The notes beneath the pieces were generated by a model. That model made no database searches. It was not told the DNA's origin and worked only from the letters and a program-made list of their open reading frames with translations. From CAZVFE01 sp964626405 (GTDB lineage: Bacteria > Bacteroidota > Bacteroidia > Cytophagales > Spirosomataceae), in NCBI GenBank assembly GCA_964626405.1, contig CAZVFE010000071.1:1-7623 (forward strand): a stretch of 7,623 bases of DNA, in the 5' to 3' direction. The position numbers and the translations under genes are program-made. Positions within the stretch are counted from its first letter, which is position 1; the number at the start of each line of letters is the position of its first letter. This document shows, piece by piece, positions 1-6,242 of this stretch.

Positions 1-1043
1 GCATCCATTTTTTTCGGATCTTTTATTCCATCCCAAACAATCATAGGAGGATTTTTTCCAACTTTTAAAATAAAACGATATAATTTTCCAAACCTTCCTT
101 TTGAGGGTACCTTACCAGCATTTCTAGTATAGGTATTGTCATGAACATAAATGGCTGCAGGATATGGATCATATTCCTGATCATGAATGGGAAGTTCTGT
201 CATATAATAGGATATTATTCCCGTTCCTAAAGTCTTATGATTAATGATTTCATTATTATAAATTTCTACATTATTTGTCGCTAATACCATAACTCCTGTA
301 CCCATGGGTACTGAGGCTACAATATTTCCTTTGGGAGCAAAATTTTTCGTATTATTTTCAATGATTTTATTATCATGAACCTTTACAAATCCCCCTTTTT
401 TCTGTATTAAATCAGGTAAATCAAATACTAAAATCCCCCCTGTATTATTCTTAGCTGTATTATTATATACTTCCGCATAGAGGGAATTTTCAATTTCAAT
501 TCCTGCAACATTTTCATAAGCCAAGGAATTTCTTACGATAATATTTTTCGATTGACCAACATAAATTCCAGCATCAGAAGCCCCAATGGCAATGCATTCA
601 TCAATTAAAACCCCATCGCATAGAACAGGATATAGGGCATAAGATCCATTCGAAGATTTCGGTCCACCCGTCCATTCCGCCTTAATTCGAATAAAATTCA
701 TGTTTTTTACTTCCATGGTTTTTATTAAATCTCCTTTTGAATCTTGGACTGTCAGGTCCTCTAGGGTTATATTTTCCGAATTAGTGATTCTAATTCCTTC
801 TGCACCAACAGTCTGGTCTATGAATTTTAGAATTGTTTTATCTATTCCTGCTCCCCTGATGATGATATTTTTTTTTCCATCCATCGACAAAGTCTTTTTT
901 ATAACAAAGCTGCCTTCAGGTAAAGTAATAGTGGTGCCATTTTCTGCTAAAATAAAATCAGTTTGAATTTGTTTTTCAATGTTTTCTTGAGCGATTAGGT
1001 TGATTGAAAAAATACAAAATAAAATTAAAAGGATATTTTTCAT
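1..1043 (-). CDS. Secreted parallel beta-helix repeat protein, N-terminal part (3' end off the window)
   Basis: The gene starts with ATG at 1043 and stays open for 347 codons to the left edge, so its C-terminus is missing. Residues 1-18 form a signal peptide: Lys2, a hydrophobic stretch ILLILFCIF, then a likely cut at LIA/QEN, as is common in Bacteroidota. Cys10 follows Phe and does not fit a lipobox. The mature part shows short beta-strand/turn repeats of the pectate-lyase or NosD kind: IIIRGAG (60-66), GIRITNSENITLEDL (83-97), GIYVGQSKNIIVRNS (159-173), GIEIENS (181-187), EVYNNTAKNNTGGILVF (191-207) and VEIYNNEI (259-266). Asn-rich turns between the strands are typical of a right-handed beta-helix. 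The GGILVFDLP, NFAPKGNIV and VPMGTGVMV segments resemble a bacterial beta-helix family (TIGR03805 as I recall) that often sits next to a diheme c-type cytochrome-like protein. Substrate and enzymatic activity are unknown. It is divergent from the gene at 1181 and not part of the ebo operon. Confidence 0.9.
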   Translation of the reverse strand, partial: MKNILLILFCIFSINLIAQENIEKQIQTDFILAENGTTITLPEGSFVIKKTLSMDGKKNIIIRGAGIDKTILKFIDQTVGAEGIRITNSENITLEDLTVQDSKGDLIKTMEVKNMNFIRIKAEWTGGPKSSNGSYALYPVLCDGVLIDECIAIGASDAGIYVGQSKNIIVRNSLAYENVAGIEIENSLYAEVYNNTAKNNTGGILVFDLPDLIQKKGGFVKVHDNKIIENNTKNFAPKGNIVASVPMGTGVMVLATNNVEIYNNEIINHKTLGTGIISYYMTELPIHDQEYDPYPAAIYVHDNTYTRNAGKVPSKGRFGKLYRFILKVGKNPPMIVWDGIKDPKKMD

Positions 1044-1180
1044 TTTTTAATAAGTTTATTGACTTTTAAATCTAAAAAAAATATTAGTTTTTTGATAGAA
1101 AAAATCGAAAAATTTATAATTTAAAAATACATGAATAGATTTTAAACTTTCTTATATAATTTCGGAAAAGAAAGAAAAAG
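1044..1180. promoter_or_regulatory. Divergent intergenic region, presumed promoters for both flanking genes
   Basis: This 137-nt, very AT-rich gap separates two divergent genes, so it must contain a promoter for each unless transcripts enter from elsewhere. On the plus strand TAATTTCG at 1157-1164 differs at one position from the Bacteroidota -7 consensus TAnnTTTG and lies 16 nt before the ATG at 1181. I see no matching TTG-type -33 element at the expected distance, so the assignment is weak. On the minus strand only generic T-tracts are visible. An imperfect inverted repeat, ATC-A-tract / T-tract-GAT (about 1070-1096), is probably a product of base composition. No Shine-Dalgarno sequence precedes either start; both are preceded by A- or purine-rich sequence. 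Confidence 0.35.
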
Positions 1181-1645
1181 ATGGAGGTTTATAACGATTT
1201 AAAAGAACTATTAGAGTTAAAGATTCGACAAGTAGAAATAAATGGTATTGGGATTTTAGAGCCAGAGGTAGTATATCAAAATCAAAGAGAGAATCTTAAA
1301 ATTTCTGATTTGATAGATTTTCCGTCTGAAATCTTCCCGCCTGGAGAAATATTTACGGGTGAACAAATTTTGGAATTGAATTTCTTGATTGAAGTTTTAT
1401 TTAAAAAGAATAATATCATTATTCATTTAAATCCTATATTTCCTAATCATTTTCGATATGAATGTTTGGTAAATTTATTTTCCATGAAGGTTAAATTTGA
1501 ACCCTCTGCATTGATTCAGTTTCATTTTTGTACAATTGATTTTAAACATTGTATGATGGAAGAAACCTGTATCTGTAAGAAATTAAAAAGCATTTTAGCA
1601 GAATATAAACAGGAATATAATTTTAGATTGGATATTACCGATTAA
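1181..1645 (+). CDS. Hypothetical protein with C-terminal cysteine cluster, 154 aa
   Basis: I do not recognise this family. The frame is open for 154 codons from an ATG preceded by a purine run (GAAAAGAAAGAAAAAG), and codon use looks like that of its neighbours. The protein is acidic and soluble in character, with no signal peptide and no membrane helix. The N-terminal 30 residues look helical (DLKELLELKIRQ), the middle is mixed with a PSEIFPPGEIFTGEQ loop at 48-62, and a hydrophobic strand-like stretch follows at 77-87. Five cysteines lie at 95, 117, 124, 130 and 132, four of them within 16 residues together with His115 and His123. This could be a metal site or a disulfide cluster, but the protein appears cytoplasmic, which favours metal or redox use. 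It is the only plus-strand gene in the window and overlaps the end of eboF by 4 nt in convergent orientation. Confidence 0.75.
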   Translation: MEVYNDLKELLELKIRQVEINGIGILEPEVVYQNQRENLKISDLIDFPSEIFPPGEIFTGEQILELNFLIEVLFKKNNIIIHLNPIFPNHFRYECLVNLFSMKVKFEPSALIQFHFCTIDFKHCMMEETCICKKLKSILAEYKQEYNFRLDITD

Positions 1646-3009
1646 TTTAATTCCATTTTTTGTAAAAATATATTCAAAATCTCAGTTGAATCATATTTTT
1701 TATTTTCCAATCCTTTTCCTATTAATATTGGATGAAATTCCTCTGAAACAAAGGGAGATCCATGGGATCCTTTGATTAGGTTTGCATCTAGCGGTATCAC
1801 ATTCATCGTATATCGGAAACCAAGGATTTTTTTCAATAAAATAAAAGCAGCTTTTAATTTAATGAAGGGATTTTTAGGATCCATAAACATTTCCACAGGG
1901 TCGTATCCTGGCTTTTTATGAATGTCCACCATTCTTGCATAATCAGGGGCAAGGGCATCATCTTCCCAGAAATAATAGACAAACCAAGCATAGTCCTCTG
2001 CTACCAAAACTAAATCTCCAGATCTGGTATGATTTATTTGATATTCTTTTTGCTCCTCTTTGTCTATTACCATTTTAACCCCTTTTAAAGATTCTATTTT
2101 CTTCTTCCAAACAGGAATTTCCGACTTATCCTTGATATAAACATGGGCTATTTGATGATCAGCTGCAGCAAATGCCTTACTAGCGCCAGCATCCAATAAT
2201 TCCAATCCTTGTTCCATTCGAATGGCAATACCTCCTTCTTTTCTTAGGAATCGATTGATATAAATTGGCTCATGGACAGTATTGATTCCATATTCAGAAA
2301 TTAATATTACCTCAGAACCTACAGATTCAAAATATTCTACCAATTCTTGAACCAATTGATCAATTTCTCCTAATTCTTTTGAAATAGCCTCGGTATCTGA
2401 TCCAAATTTTTGTAAACAATAATCTAAATGAGGAAGGTAAATGAGGTTTAGGGTAGGATTATATTTTTTATCGACATAAATAGAGGCATCTGCTATCCAT
2501 TTACTCGATTTTATATTGGCATTTGGTCCCCAAAAATTAAATAATGGGAAAGTTCCAAATTCTTTTTGCAATTCATCTCTCAGGCTTGCAGGATGCGAAT
2601 AACAATCAGGTGCTTTTTTGCCATCTGCATGATACTGAGGCCTAGGAGTGACCGAATAATCCGCATCAGAATACATATTATACCACCAAAACATTTTTGA
2701 GCAAGTGAATTCAGCGTTTTTCTTTTTGGCTAAATGCCAAATTTTTTCTGATTCAACCAAATGATTCGATTGCTTCCAATATTTGATTTCTGCGTCTTGT
2801 CTGTCATACCAACCATTTCCAACAATTCCATGTTCATTGGCTTTTTTTCCAGTTATAAAATCGGACTGAGAGCTTGTTGTTAGGGCTGGAAAAGGTGGGT
2901 TTATTGTTTGAATTCCGTATTTTTCAATATAGGATTGAATAAATGGGGTATGTTTTCCAATTACTGATTTACTTAATGCTACAATATCAATTACGGCAAG
3001 TTTTTTCAT
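1642..3009 (-). CDS. eboF: EboF: alkaline phosphatase superfamily (nucleotide pyrophosphatase/phosphodiesterase-like), 455 aa
   Basis: This is the last gene of the ebo operon. I chose ATG 3009 over the in-frame upstream codon at 3033 because it forms an ATGA overlap with the eboE stop and because family members begin close to this IDIVALS strand. The fold signature is clear. Asp8 lies in the first strand, Thr44/Thr45 is the presumed nucleophile in PPFPALTTSSQSDF, and TGKKANEHGIVGNGWYD (53-69) follows, as in type I phosphodiesterases. Asp196 in LPHLDYCLQ, SEYGI at 238-242, ADHQIAH at 283-289 and GSHGSPF at 414-420 mark the remaining active-site segments. Several classical zinc ligands are replaced: Gln200 where a His is usual, and Glu239-Tyr240 where Asp-His is usual. 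There is no signal peptide, so it probably acts in the cytoplasm or at the inner membrane face. The substrate is unknown; a phosphoester or pyrophosphate of the Ebo metabolite is an inference. Confidence 0.9.
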   Translation of the reverse strand: MKKLAVIDIVALSKSVIGKHTPFIQSYIEKYGIQTINPPFPALTTSSQSDFITGKKANEHGIVGNGWYDRQDAEIKYWKQSNHLVESEKIWHLAKKKNAEFTCSKMFWWYNMYSDADYSVTPRPQYHADGKKAPDCYSHPASLRDELQKEFGTFPLFNFWGPNANIKSSKWIADASIYVDKKYNPTLNLIYLPHLDYCLQKFGSDTEAISKELGEIDQLVQELVEYFESVGSEVILISEYGINTVHEPIYINRFLRKEGGIAIRMEQGLELLDAGASKAFAAADHQIAHVYIKDKSEIPVWKKKIESLKGVKMVIDKEEQKEYQINHTRSGDLVLVAEDYAWFVYYFWEDDALAPDYARMVDIHKKPGYDPVEMFMDPKNPFIKLKAAFILLKKILGFRYTMNVIPLDANLIKGSHGSPFVSEEFHPILIGKGLENKKYDSTEILNIFLQKMELN

Positions 3010-4211
3010 TTTTTTAATTGCTCTAAAACCCAATTAATTTCCCTTGATATGGAATTGACAATATTGGTTTGGATTTCTTTCGGTAAAATGGACCAAGTAT
3101 AGGTTTCAATTTCCATAATAGCCTTTTCCTGGTATTTTTTAATATAGTCTAAGGTCTCCAAAATTTCTGCCTGAGTTGAGGAAATATTTTCATAATTTTC
3201 CATGAAAATTGGTACATGAAAATGAATTCTCCATTCTTTCTCTAAAGATGCTGGACTATCCTCATTAAGCGCTAAATTTAAATCCAAATAATTTTGAAAA
3301 CTTCCATCCCTTTTTAAGGCTTTTACCTGATGTAAATAGACTGGGTCTACATAAGGTTCAAGGGATTTTTTTTCAGAACCATCATTTTTATCGAATAAAA
3401 TTTTAATGGCAGAGGAAATCTGATATTTCCCCATTTTTATTCCTTTTGCCTTGAATTCATCCAAACTTTTGGTAGGGGAATCAAAACTTACTCCATAATG
3501 ACAAACATCAAAACAGATTCGAACATAATCGCGAATGGTTTCTTCGACTTGTTCCTTGAGAAATCCTTTACTAATTAAATAATTTTTTCCATGAACCAAA
3601 AGGATATTTTCATACCAATCTATAAAATCATGATGATCTCCTAAGATTCCATCTGGCTCTGGTTCAATGTCTATATGTATTTTTTTACCAGTTTTTTCAA
3701 AAACCATTTTAGAATATAGGACAACCTCCATAAGATGATTAGTGCATTCTATAGTTGCTGCCAATAATTCAATAGGATTTTGAAACCAAGGTTTATAGGA
3801 AAGGGGAGAAGTTGAAATTCCGGCCTCCATTAAATCATCTGGAATTAAATAGGCAAGATGGTTGATCAATCTTTTGGTATAATTTACACGATCTAAAGTT
3901 CTCCAATCTGGAGAATGTACATCATCTTTTACCCGTACATGATGAAAACCGCCATAAGGAAAGCCATTTAAGGTAAAAACATATAAATCTTCCTTCTTTA
4001 ACCAATCTTTAAAAGCGGATAATTTTTCGATATCTTCAAGTTCCAAGGATGCTTCATTGGCAATCCTTAAACCAAAACCAAAAGCCTTTTCTGGAGATGT
4101 TTTGGCTTTTATTTGTGGTAATTTATCTTTTAATTCACTAAAATGTTCATCCCATTTTTCACCAGGATGAATATTACTACAATAACCTAATGTTCCCCAA
4201 TCCGTTTTCAT
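3006..4211 (-). CDS. eboE: EboE: xylose-isomerase-like TIM-barrel metabolite traffic protein, 401 aa
   Basis: The protein matches the EboE family along its length: LGYCSNIHPGE (8-18), LNGFPYGGFH (81-90), VHSPDWRTLDR (98-108) and GISTSPLSYKPW (131-142). It resembles sugar-phosphate isomerase/epimerase (AP endonuclease 2-like) TIM barrels. Candidate metal or acid-base residues sit at strand ends: Glu183 and Glu185 in DIEPEPDG, Asp235 and His238 in FDVCHYG, His294 in YLHQVKA, His330 and His332 in RIHFHVP, and Glu367/Glu369 in EIETYTW. There is no signal peptide or membrane segment, so it should be cytoplasmic. The name reflects genetic evidence from cyanobacteria that ebo genes are needed for a scytonemin precursor to reach the periplasm; the reaction itself is not known. 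The ATG at 4211 overlaps the eboD stop (ATGA) and its own stop overlaps the eboF start the same way, so translation is probably coupled on both sides. Confidence 0.93.
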   Translation of the reverse strand: MKTDWGTLGYCSNIHPGEKWDEHFSELKDKLPQIKAKTSPEKAFGFGLRIANEASLELEDIEKLSAFKDWLKKEDLYVFTLNGFPYGGFHHVRVKDDVHSPDWRTLDRVNYTKRLINHLAYLIPDDLMEAGISTSPLSYKPWFQNPIELLAATIECTNHLMEVVLYSKMVFEKTGKKIHIDIEPEPDGILGDHHDFIDWYENILLVHGKNYLISKGFLKEQVEETIRDYVRICFDVCHYGVSFDSPTKSLDEFKAKGIKMGKYQISSAIKILFDKNDGSEKKSLEPYVDPVYLHQVKALKRDGSFQNYLDLNLALNEDSPASLEKEWRIHFHVPIFMENYENISSTQAEILETLDYIKKYQEKAIMEIETYTWSILPKEIQTNIVNSISREINWVLEQLKK

Positions 4212-5347
4212 ATTGTATTAATTTTCAAAATTGCTTTTTTCATCAGTTCGTCATCAATCTGATTGACTTCAATTCCTTTTCCGAGTCTTTCTAATATTGT
4301 AATCGTTAATTTGCCTCCAAGATGTTCCCTAAATTCATTTAATCCACTAAAAATTTTATCCAAATATTCAGTTGAAAGGAGTGGATTAGTTAATTGAAAT
4401 CCAATGTTTTTTATCACTGAAATTGCCCTTAAAGCATCTTTTTCTTCAATATTACCAATTAAATAAGAATAGTATGAATCAACTGCTAGTCCAATTGCGA
4501 CAGCCTCACCATGTCTAAGTTGATAATTGCTTAAATATTCAATTCGATGAGCCAGCCAATGGCCGAAATCCAATGGCCTAGCAGAACCTTTTTCAAAAGG
4601 ATCTCCAGATGCAATATGTTGCATATGGATTTTTGCACATCGGATTATTTGTTCCTGCATAATGGATTTGTTTTTAAGGATATTTTCTCCTTTTTCCTCC
4701 AACCATTCAAAAAAATCTAAGTCTTTTATTAAGGATACTTTGATAGCCTCCGCAATACCAGCCCTTCTTTCTCTAACCGGCAGAGTATCCAAGAAACTAA
4801 AATCATTCAATACAGCAAACGGCGTAGAGAATGTTCCAATGAAATTTTTCTTATTATAAAAATTAATTGAATTTTTTACTCCTACCCCCGAATCATTTTG
4901 TGATAATACCGTAGTAGGGAAGCGTAATAAATTTATTCCTCGATGCGCAATAGTTGCAGCAAAGCCTACCATATCTAAAAATGCTCCTCCTCCAATGCAG
5001 GCAACAAATGAATGTCTATCTACCCCATTTTCATTGATTGAATCAACCACAGATTGATAGTATGCTTCATCATTTTTACATTTTTCCCCTCCTTCCAAAA
5101 CCAAAATTTCCTCAACTAATTCAATCCTTTCGATTTGTTTAAAATAGACAATGATTTCATTAATTAAATCTTTATTTGTTTCCGTTAAAGATTTTTCAAT
5201 GACAAAAAGGATTTTTTTTCTAAAATCATCTTTATTTACCTCTTCCAAATAATCCTTTAAAAGGGTATTGGAAATACTAAAAATCTTGTCAGTAAATATG
5301 ACAGGATAATGATAGGAAACCTGAAAATTTTGTTCTAAACGAATCAT
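4208..5347 (-). CDS. eboD: EboD: 3-dehydroquinate synthase-like sugar phosphate cyclase, 379 aa
   Basis: This is a member of the dehydroquinate synthase superfamily, which performs NAD- and metal-dependent cyclisation of phosphorylated sugars. The NAD-binding signature is GGGAFLDMVGFAA (119-131), followed by RFPTTVLSQNDSGVGVKNS (142-160) and NFIGTF with a nearby Pro. The three expected zinc ligands are present: Glu200 in AGIAEAIK, His263 in DFGHW and His279 in LRHGEA. His267 matches a second conserved His. The residue that is Asn in the NxGHT motif of true AroB enzymes is Asp260 here, and the nearby Arg257 is three rather than four residues before it. This is consistent with a cyclase using a substrate other than DAHP, so I do not call it aroB. 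Its length is slightly above the usual 350-370 for AroB. The gene begins 7 nt after the eboC stop and overlaps eboE by 4 nt. Confidence 0.9.
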   Translation of the reverse strand: MIRLEQNFQVSYHYPVIFTDKIFSISNTLLKDYLEEVNKDDFRKKILFVIEKSLTETNKDLINEIIVYFKQIERIELVEEILVLEGGEKCKNDEAYYQSVVDSINENGVDRHSFVACIGGGAFLDMVGFAATIAHRGINLLRFPTTVLSQNDSGVGVKNSINFYNKKNFIGTFSTPFAVLNDFSFLDTLPVRERRAGIAEAIKVSLIKDLDFFEWLEEKGENILKNKSIMQEQIIRCAKIHMQHIASGDPFEKGSARPLDFGHWLAHRIEYLSNYQLRHGEAVAIGLAVDSYYSYLIGNIEEKDALRAISVIKNIGFQLTNPLLSTEYLDKIFSGLNEFREHLGGKLTITILERLGKGIEVNQIDDELMKKAILKINTI

Positions 5348-5354
5348 TCAATAT

Positions 5355-6239
5355 TTAAGTAACGGCGAAAAATTTAGCTAAATATAAGGAAATTGGTAAT
5401 AATGCAGCAGTAAAACAAGCCATAATTAAATCTCCTGAACTTGCCACCCAACTGGCATTCATAAAAATCAAGGTAATTACCCCAATTTTTACAGTTTTTC
5501 TAATCAAATTAGCCTGAGGTTCTTTGATGGCTTTAAATAAGGTAGAATACAGCCAAATGGCATGTACAGCCACAAAGGGTAGAACAAAATAGAATTGATT
5601 CATTTTATATCCATAATGCAATTGAGCTAAATGCACGAAAATAAATAAAATCAAACCTGTAATTAATTGTGGTCTATTCTGACCTTTTATTTCTCCTCTA
5701 CTAATCAAGGTTATTCCGAAAATATATAAAATAGGAATTATGGCTAAATGTCCTGTATTTAATAGTTCTAATTCATAAACACTGGATCCTAAAATTAAAT
5801 TTAATCCTCTACATACCCCCATGCTAAGAGGCCCTAAAAAAGCATTTTTTTTGAATATATAATCATAGGAGAAAATTGATATTACGAGAAAAATGGAAAT
5901 AATACCTGAAATGACGGAAACATTGAAAGCCAAGGCAATTCCAAGACAAAAGAATAGGACTGATAATACACTGGCCTCCCAAACTTGAATTTTTTGGGAT
6001 GGAATCGCTCTTTCCGGACGTTCCACCGCATCAATTTTTCTATCGAAAATATCATTTAAGATAATCCCAGCTGCATAAAATAGCATGGAAGATATCCCTA
6101 ATAGAGCAAAACTTTTTATTTGATAATCCTTGAACCCAAATTGAAAGCCCACCAAGGCCATACCAGCGATGATATCAGATAATGCAGTAATCACATTGGC
6201 TGGTCTGGATAATTCTAATATGGTTCTTAATTTTGACAT
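5355..6239 (-). CDS. eboC: EboC: UbiA-like membrane prenyltransferase, 294 aa
   Basis: This is an integral inner-membrane protein with about eight or nine predicted helices (roughly 42-62, 88-106, 107-124, 136-152, 165-180, 191-208, 216-236, 249-267 and 271-290). The first UbiA aspartate motif is complete: NDIFDRKID at 62-70 (Asp63, Asp66, Asp70), which binds the prenyl diphosphate through magnesium, followed by ERPERAIPS. The second region is SYDYIFKK (124-131) with only Asp126, then FLGPLSMGVCRGLNLILG (134-151), a form I associate with the EboC subfamily rather than with ubiquinone or menaquinone enzymes. The N-terminus, SKLRTILELSRPANVITALSD, is also typical of UbiA proteins. The expected role is prenyl transfer to, or membrane handling of, the Ebo metabolite; the acceptor is unknown. 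It starts 3 nt after the eboB stop with the A-rich lead AATAGAAA and no Shine-Dalgarno sequence. Confidence 0.94.
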   Translation of the reverse strand: MSKLRTILELSRPANVITALSDIIAGMALVGFQFGFKDYQIKSFALLGISSMLFYAAGIILNDIFDRKIDAVERPERAIPSQKIQVWEASVLSVLFFCLGIALAFNVSVISGIISIFLVISIFSYDYIFKKNAFLGPLSMGVCRGLNLILGSSVYELELLNTGHLAIIPILYIFGITLISRGEIKGQNRPQLITGLILFIFVHLAQLHYGYKMNQFYFVLPFVAVHAIWLYSTLFKAIKEPQANLIRKTVKIGVITLIFMNASWVASSGDLIMACFTAALLPISLYLAKFFAVT

Positions 6240-6242
6240 TTT

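Noticed and set aside
700..966. Open frame on the plus strand, 88 codons
   Set aside because: It lies antisense within the beta-helix gene, whose frame has a signal peptide and repeat pattern. The antisense product is low-complexity and resembles nothing.
1070..1096. Imperfect inverted repeat with A- and T-tracts in the intergenic region
   Set aside because: The arms are mostly homopolymer runs expected by chance at this base composition, so I do not call it an operator.
1655..1675. ATTTTTTGTAAAAAT-like short inverted repeat as a possible terminator for the plus-strand gene
   Set aside because: The stem is made only of A-T pairs, lies inside the eboF coding sequence and has no GC-rich core.
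3010..3033. Longer eboF start adding eight residues (GFRAIKK region)
   Set aside because: These codons overlap the end of eboE, and the ATG at 3009 gives the ATGA stop-start junction seen also at eboD/eboE. The conserved family N-terminus begins there.
4662..4859. Open frame on the plus strand, 65 codons
   Set aside because: It is antisense inside eboD, over conserved AroB-like motifs; it is a shadow of the real gene.
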